DNA of 7,164 bases from Clostridia bacterium (GCA_017435185.1 JAFSFN010000216.1:1-7164); one strand, 5' to 3'; counted from the stretch's first letter, positions 1 through 6,210 are shown. Numbers and translations are program-made. The notes: a model not told the origin generated them from the letters alone.

Positions 1-177
1 GTTGCAGAAAAGTTCGCAAGGCAGTTTGCCGGTCTTGAACAGCGTGAGCGTGACAATCGAATAATGAAACGCCTTTTTTCAAGAGGCTACGATTTTTCTA
101 CAATAAGAGATGTTATGGGCGAAATAGATTTTGACGAATCCGATTTTGAAAACATGGAGGACGGCTTTGATGACTAA
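1..177 (+). CDS. recX: RecX recombination regulator, C-terminal fragment (5' end outside window)
   Basis: The window opens inside a reading frame that gives 58 residues and stops with TAA at 175-177. The visible part has the pattern of the last three-helix repeat of RecX: a run of basic and aromatic residues (KFARQF), then MKRLFSRGYDFSTIRDVM, matching the family pattern of a hydrophobic helix, Arg-Gly-Phe/Tyr, and a final Ile-Arg-x-Val helix. An acidic tail follows. RecX proteins bind RecA and limit its filament activity; that role is known for the family and not shown here. The frame overlaps the next gene by 8 bases, so the two are probably co-transcribed and translationally coupled. The N-terminal two thirds lie upstream, so length and start cannot be judged. 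Identification rests on one short repeat and is likely rather than certain. Confidence 0.72.
   Translation, partial: VAEKFARQFAGLEQRERDNRIMKRLFSRGYDFSTIRDVMGEIDFDESDFENMEDGFDD
156..160 (+). promoter_or_regulatory. Ribosome binding site GGAGG that fixes the peptidase start
   Basis: GGAGG lies inside the recX 3' end, 9 bases before the ATG at 170. It favours this ATG over the upstream in-frame TTG at 131, which has no comparable site and would add 13 residues of recX-overlapping sequence unlike the family's N terminus. Confidence 0.7.
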
Positions 178-1078
178 TAATACTATCACTGCCATAAAAG
201 GTATCAGAGTGGGTCACTACACCGACAGTTCGGCCATGACGGGCTGTACGGCTGTTTTGTTTGATGACGGCGCAGTTGCAGGCGTTGATGTGCGCGGCAG
301 TGCACCTGGAACAAGGGAAACGGACTTGCTTCATGGCTGTAATGCTGTTAAAAAGATAAACTGCATAATGCTCTCCGGCGGCAGTGCTTTCGGGCTTGAT
401 GCGGCAAGCGGCGCTATGGAATATCTTGAAAAACAGGGCAAGGGTGTTGACACCGGATATGCTAAAGTGCCTATTGTACCGTCTGCGGTCATTTATGATC
501 TGGGCGTGGGCAGTGCATCTGTTCGCCCGAATAAAGAAAACGGCCTTTTTGCCTGCGAAAACGCAAGCAGTGACATAGTTGCAAAGGGCGCTGTAGGCGC
601 CGCAACAGGCGCAACGCTCGGCAAGGGCTTTGGTCAAGAGTTTGCGTATAAAAGCGGCATCGGCTCAGCTTGCATAGAGCTTAAAGGCGGTGTTAAAGTT
701 GCGGCACTCATAATAGTTAATGCGCTTGGCGATGTATATGACCCTGACAACGGCAAGCTGCTTGCCGCCGCAAAAATAAACGGTAATTTCATGCCATGCT
801 TTGATCCTCAGCTTATGGAAAAAGCGGCTTTCGGCAATACCACAATAGGTGTTGTTGCCACAAATGCCGAACTCAATCGGGAAGAAGCCAACAAACTTGC
901 AAGCATGGCGCATGACGGACTTGCAATGACTATAAAGCCGGTACATACAATGCTTGACGGCGATACTGTCTTTGGCGCATCAACTTGCGAGATAAAAGGT
1001 TATCCGCTGATGCCACTGCTCGTTGCGGCGGTAAAGGCAACTTCAATGGCGGTTATAGACGCGGTAAAGAACATTTGA
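170..1078 (+). CDS. P1/DmpA-family (S58) self-processing N-terminal nucleophile peptidase
   Basis: The product has 302 residues from the ATG at 170. It carries the family's landmarks in order: an N-terminal strand with RVGHYTD (13-19), TGCTAVL (24-30), GSAPGTRETDLL (43-54), a glycine-rich LSGGSAFGLDAASG (68-81), VPSAVIYDLGVG (103-114), GAVGAATGATLGKG (140-153) and GNTTIGVVATNA (222-233). In this family the precursor cuts itself before a Ser or Thr, which becomes the catalytic nucleophile: Ser in DmpA, Thr in the nylon-oligomer hydrolase NylC. By position, Asn223/Thr224 is the likely cleavage site, placing this protein with the Thr type. Family members are aminopeptidases or amidases on small peptides and amides; the substrate here cannot be read from sequence. 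There is no signal peptide, so it is probably cytoplasmic. It overlaps recX by 8 bases and ends 4 bases before nnrD, so it belongs to the same operon. Confidence 0.88.
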   Translation: MTNNTITAIKGIRVGHYTDSSAMTGCTAVLFDDGAVAGVDVRGSAPGTRETDLLHGCNAVKKINCIMLSGGSAFGLDAASGAMEYLEKQGKGVDTGYAKVPIVPSAVIYDLGVGSASVRPNKENGLFACENASSDIVAKGAVGAATGATLGKGFGQEFAYKSGIGSACIELKGGVKVAALIIVNALGDVYDPDNGKLLAAAKINGNFMPCFDPQLMEKAAFGNTTIGVVATNAELNREEANKLASMAHDGLAMTIKPVHTMLDGDTVFGASTCEIKGYPLMPLLVAAVKATSMAVIDAVKNI

Positions 1079-1082
1079 AAAA

Positions 1083-1946
1083 ATGAATGAAACCATAATA
1101 ACAAAAGAATATATAAAGACGCTTGTCGGAACAAGAAAAAAGGATTCCCACAAGGGAGACAACGGCAAGGGCTTGCTTATAGCAGGCAGTGACGGCTTTT
1201 TCGGTGCGGCTGTAATGGCGACGGCTTCAGCTTTAAGAAGCGGCATAGGAACGCTCAAGACCGCATCTTTGAATATGCACAGGCAGGCGTTCATGGCTCT
1301 GAGTGAGGCGATGTTTTGCGCCGTGGGTGAATCATGGGATGACTGTAATATCCAATATATAGATATGCTCATTTCGGATGCTGATGTTATAGGCTTTGGT
1401 CCGGGCATAGGTAAAAGCAGTGGTGTTGGTGTTGTACTTGAAAAGGTCATTGATTCAAAAAAGAATATCGTGATAGACGCCGATGGCCTCAATGTGCTTG
1501 CAAAGTCTGAAAAACTCAAGGCTTCCTTGAGCGACAATATCGTGCTTACGCCTCACATGGGTGAAATGAGCAGACTCAGCGGCATAAAAACGGAGGAGCT
1601 TTGCGAGAATCCGATGCAGGCGGCGATATTTTATGCAAAAAAATGGCAGTGTAATATTTTGCTCAAAGGTGCTGAAACCTTTATTGCTTCGCCCGACGGA
1701 AGATGCATGAAAAACATAAGCGGAAACGCAGGTCTTGCCAAGGGCGGCAGTGGTGATATCCTCACGGGAATAATACTTGCAATGATGGGTCAAAAGCTCA
1801 ATCCTTTTGACGCTGCGTGTGCGGGTTCGTATATTTTGGGCGCATCGGCAGATAACGCATTTGATATATTGAAAGAAAGAATGCTCATGGCACGAGATGT
1901 CATAGAGGCAATAGAGGAAACTTTAACATGGAAACAGCACAGCTGA
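1083..1946 (+). CDS. nnrD: ADP/ATP-dependent NAD(P)H-hydrate dehydratase, stand-alone
   Basis: The 287-residue product is a ribokinase-fold enzyme of the YjeF C-terminal/YxkO type, which dehydrates damaged NADHX and NADPHX back to NADH and NADPH at the cost of ATP or ADP. Seen in order: HKGDNGKGLLIAGSDG (23-38), an Ala-rich helix with the GAAVMATASALRSGIG pattern (41-56), GFGPGIGKS (104-112), VIDADGLNVLA (130-140), LTPHMGEMSRL (155-165), LLKGAETFI (193-201) and the signature GNAGLAKGGSGDILTGI (214-230), with Asp225 the expected catalytic base. The length matches single-domain members; the NnrE epimerase domain, often fused at the N terminus, is absent, so the epimerase must be elsewhere or missing. 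The start codon follows the peptidase stop by 4 bases with no clear Shine-Dalgarno site, suggesting translational coupling. Its 3' end overlaps the next gene by 19 bases. Confidence 0.93.
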   Translation: MNETIITKEYIKTLVGTRKKDSHKGDNGKGLLIAGSDGFFGAAVMATASALRSGIGTLKTASLNMHRQAFMALSEAMFCAVGESWDDCNIQYIDMLISDADVIGFGPGIGKSSGVGVVLEKVIDSKKNIVIDADGLNVLAKSEKLKASLSDNIVLTPHMGEMSRLSGIKTEELCENPMQAAIFYAKKWQCNILLKGAETFIASPDGRCMKNISGNAGLAKGGSGDILTGIILAMMGQKLNPFDAACAGSYILGASADNAFDILKERMLMARDVIEAIEETLTWKQHS

Positions 1947-2485
1947 AAAGACACAGCAGAGCCAAAGTTAAAGAAAGACTTGCTCAAATGAGCGCAGAAG
2001 AAAAACGGAAAAAGTCATATGAAGCCTGCATGAATGTGATAAAATCATCCGAGTTTGCAAGTGCTCATACCATCATGGTATATAAAGCAATGAAAAACGA
2101 GTGCGATCCTGCGCTTATTGCGGAAGCTGCCGTGAAAATGGGAAAGACGGTCGCATATCCGCTCTGCTGTGAAAATAATACGCTCAAAGTGTTGACGCCT
2201 AAAACTGAAAACGCCTTTACAATGGGAGCATACGGAATATCTGAGCCTATAGAGTCAGAGTGTGATGAATTGGATATAAAAAAACTGGAACTCATCATTG
2301 TACCCGGCCTGGCTTTTGACAAAAACAATGTAAGGCTCGGCAGAGGTGCAGGGTATTATGACAGGCTTTTGACAAAGTGCGAAAATGCAATAAAAATAGG
2401 CTTTGCTTTCGATGTTCAAATGGCTGACTCGCTTCCCGAAGACGGAAACGATATAAGAATGGATAAAATTGTTACAAATATTTAA
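1928..2485 (+). CDS. 5-formyltetrahydrofolate cyclo-ligase (MTHFS family)
   Basis: The product has 185 residues, normal for the family, which converts 5-formyltetrahydrofolate to 5,10-methenyltetrahydrofolate using ATP and so returns a dead-end folate to the one-carbon pool. Seen in order: a basic N-terminal helix with KRHSRAKVKERL (7-18) where ATP-phosphate contacts are expected; MVYKAMKNECDP (50-61), matching the substrate-side acidic segment; and the diagnostic PGLAFDKNNVRLGRGAGYYDRLL (residues 126-148), with Arg-Leu-Gly-x-Gly-x-Gly-Tyr-Tyr-Asp. Near the C terminus NDIRMDKIVT (174-183) stands where the family usually has His-Asp, so Asn replaces the usual His. The ATG at 1928 has GAGG at 1914-1917, 10 bases upstream, inside nnrD. 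The gene overlaps nnrD by 19 bases, consistent with coupled expression of two metabolite-repair enzymes. No terminator is obvious after the stop. Confidence 0.92.
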   Translation: METAQLKRHSRAKVKERLAQMSAEEKRKKSYEACMNVIKSSEFASAHTIMVYKAMKNECDPALIAEAAVKMGKTVAYPLCCENNTLKVLTPKTENAFTMGAYGISEPIESECDELDIKKLELIIVPGLAFDKNNVRLGRGAGYYDRLLTKCENAIKIGFAFDVQMADSLPEDGNDIRMDKIVTNI

Positions 2486-2493
2486 TATTATAC

Positions 2494-2522
2494 TTGTTTT
2501 GACGGAATGCTTGTGGTAAAAT
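2494..2522 (+). promoter_or_regulatory. Predicted extended -10 sigma-A promoter for the rsmD operon
   Basis: A -35-like TTGTTT (2494-2499) is followed by a 17-base spacer and TAAAAT (2517-2522), which differs from the consensus -10 by one base. A TG dinucleotide at 2514-2515 makes it an extended -10 element, which can compensate for the weak -35. Transcription would begin near 2529, giving a leader of about 34 bases before the GTG at 2563. It sits in the largest gap upstream of rsmD. Confidence 0.55.
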
Positions 2523-2549
2523 CCCATCATAGGCACAATATGTTGTTTC

Positions 2550-2554
2550 GGAGG
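2550..2554 (+). promoter_or_regulatory. Ribosome binding site GGAGG that sets the rsmD start at GTG 2563
   Basis: GGAGG ends 8 bases before the GTG at 2563 but only 2 bases before an in-frame TTG at 2557, too close for initiation. The GTG start also gives the N terminus MRIIAGEKKGR expected for RsmD. Confidence 0.8.
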
Positions 2555-2562
2555 TTTTGAGT

Positions 2563-3108
2563 GTGCGTATAATAGCCGGTGAAAAAAAGGGCCGTACACT
2601 TATTGCCCCCAAAGGAGAAGATACTCGCCCCACGCTTGAACGTGTTAAGGAGGCTGTGTTCGGTATCGTGCAGTTTGAACTGTACGGAAGTCATGTACTT
2701 GATTTGTTTGCAGGATCGGGTGCGCTCGGCATAGAAGCACTTTCCAGAGGAGCCGACAAATGTGTTTTTTGTGATAAGTCTCGTGTTGCAATGTCGGTTG
2801 TAAAGCAAAATTTGGCTAAAGTCGGCTATGAAGACAAGGCGCAACTTTTGGAGATGGACTTTCACTCGGCGTTAAACAGCCTGAGTGCTTCGGGTGAATT
2901 GTTCGATGTTGTTTTTGTGGATCCGCCTTATGCAGACGGTCTTTTTGAAGATGCAATAGATGCACTGATAAACGGTAATTTACTCAAAGAAGTGTTCACC
3001 ATAATAGTTGAGCATGACAAAAGAGTTGAAATAATGCCGCGCGAGGGGCTCTCCATGAAAACAAAGCACTACGGTGATGTCAGAATAACCGTAATAAGGG
3101 GAGAATGA
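2563..3108 (+). CDS. rsmD: 16S rRNA (guanine-N2)-methyltransferase RsmD
   Basis: From the GTG at 2563 the product has 181 residues, the normal family length. RsmD uses S-adenosylmethionine to methylate G966 of 16S rRNA (E. coli numbering) in the small ribosomal subunit. Visible motifs: N-terminal MRIIAGEKKGRTL (1-13), RPTLERVKEAVF (22-33), the S-adenosylmethionine-binding motif I DLFAGSGALGIEAL (47-60), an acidic motif II around VFCDKS (68-73) and the catalytic motif IV VDPPY (119-123) typical of amino-group methyltransferases. The start was chosen from Shine-Dalgarno spacing and the family N terminus. The stop is 3 bases before coaD. The rsmD-coaD pair is a widespread conserved neighbourhood in Gram-positive bacteria, which supports both calls. 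It is probably the first gene of the transcript beginning near 2529. Confidence 0.95.
   Translation: MRIIAGEKKGRTLIAPKGEDTRPTLERVKEAVFGIVQFELYGSHVLDLFAGSGALGIEALSRGADKCVFCDKSRVAMSVVKQNLAKVGYEDKAQLLEMDFHSALNSLSASGELFDVVFVDPPYADGLFEDAIDALINGNLLKEVFTIIVEHDKRVEIMPREGLSMKTKHYGDVRITVIRGE
3098..3103 (+). promoter_or_regulatory. Ribosome binding site supporting the TTG start of coaD
   Basis: GGGGAG lies at the end of rsmD, 8 bases before the TTG at 3112. No ATG or GTG in the right frame is close by, and the TTG gives the exact family N terminus, so the rare start is well supported. Confidence 0.75.
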
Positions 3109-3111
3109 GCA

Positions 3112-3603
3112 TTGAAAACGGCAGTGTATGCAGGCAGTTTTGATCCCTTTACCGAAGGGCATTGTGACATTATGTGCCGTGCGGCACAATTGTTTGACAA
3201 GTTATATATAGCTGTTCTGGTGAATTCAAACAAGCGTGAAGTATTTACCATGAGTGAACGAAAGGCTATGATAGAAGCTGTTATTCGCGATGTTGGGCTT
3301 GATAATACAGAAGTCGTAGCTTCACAGGGCCTTTTGGTTGAGTATGCGGCAAAAATCGGTGCTGAGTTCATTGTTCGGGGCATACGAAGTGCTTCCGAAC
3401 TTGATTACGAACTTACGCTTGAACGAGCAAACAAGCATCTTGACAGCGATATTGAAACTGTGTATCTGCTTGCTTCTGCGGATAAAGCACATATAAGTTC
3501 AAGCATGGTGCGTGAGATAGCCTCATATAACGGAAAAATAGACGGTCTTGTACCTCAAACAATAAAAACTATGATTGCGGAAAGGTTGAATAACGATGAG
3601 TGA
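3112..3603 (+). CDS. coaD: Phosphopantetheine adenylyltransferase
   Basis: The 163-residue product has the normal CoaD length. The enzyme transfers AMP from ATP to 4'-phosphopantetheine to give dephospho-CoA, the penultimate step of coenzyme A synthesis. Seen: AGSFDPFTEGHCDI (7-20), including the nucleotidyltransferase T-x-G-H signature with His17; NSNKREVFTMSERKAMI (38-54), the lysine-containing loop; FIVRGIRSASELDYE (86-100), with the conserved Arg-Gly-Leu/Ile-Arg; and HISSSMVREIA (127-137), the ATP-binding I-S-S-S motif. The segment ERANKHL (104-110) stands where most relatives read MA-x-MN-x-x-L, a mild divergence. The start is TTG. The last 8 bases overlap the ATG of the next gene (ATGAGTGA), so the two are probably coupled. 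Confidence 0.95.
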   Translation: MKTAVYAGSFDPFTEGHCDIMCRAAQLFDKLYIAVLVNSNKREVFTMSERKAMIEAVIRDVGLDNTEVVASQGLLVEYAAKIGAEFIVRGIRSASELDYELTLERANKHLDSDIETVYLLASADKAHISSSMVREIASYNGKIDGLVPQTIKTMIAERLNNDE

Positions 3604-4399
3604 CATTCAGGAAATGCAGATCTACGGAATAATAGCGAAGATAGAAGATGCGCTGGAAGAAAGCCCCCGTCCCAAAATCGGCGGCGGCCAGGGTAACAGA
3701 CGCCTTGTAGACATTGATGAAATCGTAGATTTGCTCGGTGATCTCAAAGTAACAATACCCGATGATATACGTCGTGCAAACAGTGTCATAATCGAGGCGC
3801 AGAATCGCATGGAAAATGCCGATCAGTACGCTTCCGACACAAGAGAAACTGCTGAAGAATATGCGAGAAAGACTGTTGAGACAGCAAATGCACAGGGCGA
3901 AAAGACTGTACATGAAGCGGAAGAAACAGCTCAACAGATAATTGAACGTGCTAAGCAGGAATATGAAAAAATGGTCAGCGAAGATGAGATATACAGAGAA
4001 GCTCAGAAGCGTGCTCAGCTTCTTGCGATGAAAGCGGAACACAGCGCAACTGAAGTTTATGAAAACGCAAAGGTATATGCAGATCAGATATTGGCAGACA
4101 TGGAACGTTTCCTTGACGAATATCGTCAGCTTGTTTCGATAAATCGTAAAGACCTCGGCGCAAGAAGCGCAAGGCCTGCAACTGTTGCGGAAGATGAGCA
4201 GGAGATGGTCGAATCCGCATCCGAAGCATATGCAGATGCAGTAGCACAAGCTCCTGCAAACAGCGGTTCTTCCCGTTCGCGCAAAGTAGCTGTACAGCCG
4301 CTTGACGATGATGAATATGATGAGGACTATGATGATGACGATTTTGACGATGAGGACGAAGGTTCGTTGTTCTCGTGGTTCAAGCGTAAAAACAAGTAA
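3596..4399 (+). CDS. Uncharacterised coiled-coil protein with acidic segment and aromatic/basic tail (DivIVA/F0-b-like)
   Basis: No enzymatic motif is recognised in these 267 residues. Parts visible: an N-terminal segment (about 1-60) with VDIDEIVDLLGDLKVTIPDD; a long charged helix (about 60-185), rich in Ala, Glu, Lys and Gln, with alternating hydrophobic positions typical of a coiled coil; a Ser/Ala linker (about 186-235); a stretch at 237-255 where 17 of 19 residues are Asp or Glu and the other two aromatic; and a final GSLFSWFKRKNK (256-267). Automatic annotation often labels such proteins ATPase, F0 subunit b or DivIVA-like because of the helix. From memory, a coiled-coil gene of this kind commonly follows coaD in Clostridia, and this looks like a member. 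There is no transmembrane segment, so it is neither an F0 b subunit nor secreted. It overlaps coaD by 8 bases, with AAAGG 10 bases before its ATG. A scaffold or division-related role is inference only. Confidence 0.8.
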   Translation: MSDIQEMQIYGIIAKIEDALEESPRPKIGGGQGNRRLVDIDEIVDLLGDLKVTIPDDIRRANSVIIEAQNRMENADQYASDTRETAEEYARKTVETANAQGEKTVHEAEETAQQIIERAKQEYEKMVSEDEIYREAQKRAQLLAMKAEHSATEVYENAKVYADQILADMERFLDEYRQLVSINRKDLGARSARPATVAEDEQEMVESASEAYADAVAQAPANSGSSRSRKVAVQPLDDDEYDEDYDDDDFDDEDEGSLFSWFKRKNK

Positions 4400-4434
4400 A
4401 TGCTTATAGTTAAAAGCGCATAGTAATAAAATAT

Positions 4435-4479
4435 AAAGCGTCTCGGAAGGTCTTGGTAAAGAGCTTTAGAGGCGCTTTT
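4435..4479 (+). terminator. 44-nt near-perfect hairpin: probable intrinsic terminator or 5' structure of the next mRNA
   Basis: The outer arm AAAGCGTCTC (4435-4444) pairs with GAGGCGCTTT (4469-4478), with one G-U wobble. The inner arm AAGGTCTT (4447-4454) pairs with AAGAGCTT (4459-4466), with one G-G mismatch and a GGTA loop. A two-base internal loop separates the helices. Only four T follow, and three are in the stem, so the U-tract is weak for a terminator. It starts 36 bases after the coiled-coil gene and ends 34 bases before the next ATG. It could equally be a leader structure of the downstream gene. Confidence 0.6.
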
Positions 4480-4512
4480 GCTGAAATTTGATTTTAAGGA
4501 GAGCGTAAAAGT

Positions 4513-6144
4513 ATGAAATTGAAATTTTGCGGTGCCGCACAGACTGTGACAGGTTCCTGCTATCTTTTGACAACCGAAAAATCCAATGTGCTTGTAGATT
4601 GCGGTATGCGACAGGGTGCTGATAAGAAAACGGAATTCGGCGAAGATAAATTTGCGTTCAATCCTGCAGCTGTTGATGCGGTGCTTTTAACGCATGCGCA
4701 CATAGACCACAGCGGTCTTATTCCGCTTTTGGTAAAGCGCGGCTTTAAGGGCAAGATAGTCACTACTGAGGCAACTGCTCAGCTTGCAACTATAATGCTT
4801 CCCGATTCGGGTCATATTCAGGAGATGGAAGCAGAATATCAGAACAGAAAAAATGTCAGAAGCGGCAAACCCTTGGTTGAACCCATATATACAATGGAAC
4901 ATGTCAAACAGTCGCTTTTGCAGTTTGCTCCGGTTCCGTATCGCAAGACGGTGAGTATTACCGAAGATATAAGCGCACGATTCGTTGATGCAGGTCACCT
5001 GCTCGGCTCAGCTTCCATAGAAATAGCAGTAGAAGAAAACGGCAAAACGGTAAAAATTGCATTTTCGGGAGATATAGGCAGAGATGAAAGTCCGATAATC
5101 TGCGACCCTGAATCTGTAGAAAATGAAGCGGACTATATAATCATGGAAGGCACATACGGTGACAGGGAGCATGAAGTATATTCCGACGAGAAAAAACAGA
5201 AGCAGCTTGCCGCAGTGCTCAATGCGGGTATTCGCCGAGGCGGAAATATATTGATACCGTCATTTGCTGTAGGCAGAACACAGACATTGCTTTTCTACAT
5301 ACGAAAACTTATAGACAGCGGTGAAGTGCCCGGTCTTGAAAAAATCCCGGTATATGTTGACAGCCCATTGGGTATTGAGGCAACAAATGTGTTTGAAAGT
5401 TGCGGAATGGGCTATTATGATGAAGAAACAAAAGAACTTGCCAAGGCAGGCAAACTCTTCAATTTCCCAAATCTGCATTTTTCACGCACTGCCGATGAAA
5501 GCAAGCTCCTTAACACAAACAAGGAGAGTCAGATAATAATCTCGTCATCGGGCATGTGTGATGCCGGAAGAATACGCCATCACTTAAAGCATAATCTTTA
5601 CAGGGCAGATTCCACCGTGATTTTTGTAGGCTATCAGGCAGAGGGCACGCTTGGCCGATTGTTGCTCAGCGGTGCAAAAAAAGTAAAACTCTTTGGCGAA
5701 GAAATACGAGTGAATGCCGCAATAGTTCAGATAGACGGTTTCTCGGGTCATGCAGGTTGCAGTGAGCTTATAGATTGGTTAAAAGGCGCAGCAAAGAAGC
5801 CGAAACAAGTGTTTTTGAGTCACGGCGAAGGGGATGTGCTCGATGTGTTCAGTCAAAAACTCGTTGAAGCGGGATATAATGTAAAAGTTCCTGCTTTGCT
5901 TGATGAATTTGAACTCACCGCAGAGGCTGCTCATGCTGCACAGAGTGAAAAGGTGGAAAGGGTCGCATCGCTTGCAGATTTTGCAACGAAGACAAAGAAC
6001 ATCAGACAGCAGGCACAGCGTATTACCTCATTGCTTGAGACACTTACGGAAAGTGAAGATGAACTTACTGCGCTTAAACTCAGAATACTCGAAGAAGATC
6101 TCAAGATGCTTGCGGATAAGTGGAAGAACATTTTGAATGCTTGA
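4513..6144 (+). CDS. Beta-CASP metallo-beta-lactamase RNA-processing enzyme (CPSF73/YSH1-like)
   Basis: The 543-residue product has a metallo-beta-lactamase core with a beta-CASP insertion, the architecture of RNA endo/exonucleases such as CPSF73 and its bacterial relative TTHA0252. Metal ligands are all present: HAHIDH (61-66), H162 in DAGHLLGSA and D187 in FSGDIG. Beta-CASP landmarks follow: E212 in EGTYGDREH (motif A), PSFAVGRTQTLL (249-260), YVDSPLG (281-287), SSSGMCDAGRI (344-354), H413 in GFSGHAG (motif B) and H437 in LSHGEGD (motif C). With every catalytic residue intact it should be active, probably a cytoplasmic ribonuclease; the RNA target is unknown. The recognised fold ends near residue 465, followed by about 80 residues of charged, probably helical extension (464-543). 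The ATG at 4513 has AAGGAG at 4496-4501, 11 bases upstream. The gene stands between two regulatory regions and may be monocistronic. Confidence 0.93.
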   Translation: MKLKFCGAAQTVTGSCYLLTTEKSNVLVDCGMRQGADKKTEFGEDKFAFNPAAVDAVLLTHAHIDHSGLIPLLVKRGFKGKIVTTEATAQLATIMLPDSGHIQEMEAEYQNRKNVRSGKPLVEPIYTMEHVKQSLLQFAPVPYRKTVSITEDISARFVDAGHLLGSASIEIAVEENGKTVKIAFSGDIGRDESPIICDPESVENEADYIIMEGTYGDREHEVYSDEKKQKQLAAVLNAGIRRGGNILIPSFAVGRTQTLLFYIRKLIDSGEVPGLEKIPVYVDSPLGIEATNVFESCGMGYYDEETKELAKAGKLFNFPNLHFSRTADESKLLNTNKESQIIISSSGMCDAGRIRHHLKHNLYRADSTVIFVGYQAEGTLGRLLLSGAKKVKLFGEEIRVNAAIVQIDGFSGHAGCSELIDWLKGAAKKPKQVFLSHGEGDVLDVFSQKLVEAGYNVKVPALLDEFELTAEAAHAAQSEKVERVASLADFATKTKNIRQQAQRITSLLETLTESEDELTALKLRILEEDLKMLADKWKNILNA

Positions 6145-6169
6145 TTTCATGTACACTGCATGGTACAAT
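6141..6169 (+). promoter_or_regulatory. Predicted extended -10 sigma-A promoter for pheS
   Basis: TTGATT (6141-6146), which overlaps the stop codon of the upstream gene, is separated by exactly 17 bases from TACAAT (6164-6169). A TG at 6161-6162 adds an extended -10. The -35 matches consensus at four of six positions and the -10 at five of six, the best promoter in the window. Transcription would begin near 6176, leaving a leader of about 145 bases before pheS. Confidence 0.65.
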
Positions 6170-6186
6170 CATCAGGATACAGAAAA

Positions 6187-6206
6187 ACGCTGACGGAGAA
6201 AAGCGT
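6187..6206 (+). promoter_or_regulatory. Leader hairpin P2 with GGAG in its loop
   Basis: ACGCT (6187-6191) pairs perfectly with AGCGT (6202-6206) around a 10-base loop containing GGAG (6195-6198). It is short and weak alone. The loop and right arm can also pair with the left arm of the downstream terminator, so this may be one side of an alternative fold. Confidence 0.35.
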
Positions 6207-6210
6207 ATTG

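Noticed and set aside
131..169. Upstream TTG start adding 13 residues to the P1 peptidase.
   Set aside because: The GGAGG at 156-160 lies within this extension and is correctly spaced only for the ATG at 170; the family N terminus also begins there.
2557..2562. TTG at 2557 as the start of rsmD.
   Set aside because: Only 2 bases separate it from the Shine-Dalgarno site. The GTG at 2563 has ideal spacing and gives the expected family N terminus.
3569..4249. A 226-codon minus-strand frame opposite the coiled-coil gene, with a Cys/Phe-rich, membrane-like translation.
   Set aside because: It is the antisense shadow of a biased Ala/Glu/Lys-rich coding sequence. It has no recognisable domain, and its plus-strand partner is well supported by overlap with coaD and its Shine-Dalgarno site.
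4304..4360. GAT/GAC/GAA-rich repeat-like stretch as a possible DNA microsatellite.
   Set aside because: The codons are mixed rather than an exact tandem repeat, and it is fully explained as the acidic protein segment.
6149..6193. A 14-codon frame (MYTAWYNHQDTEKR) before pheS that looked like an aromatic-rich leader peptide.
   Set aside because: It begins inside the predicted promoter spacer and covers the -10 element, so its start codon would not be in the leader RNA. It also lacks a Shine-Dalgarno site and Phe codons.
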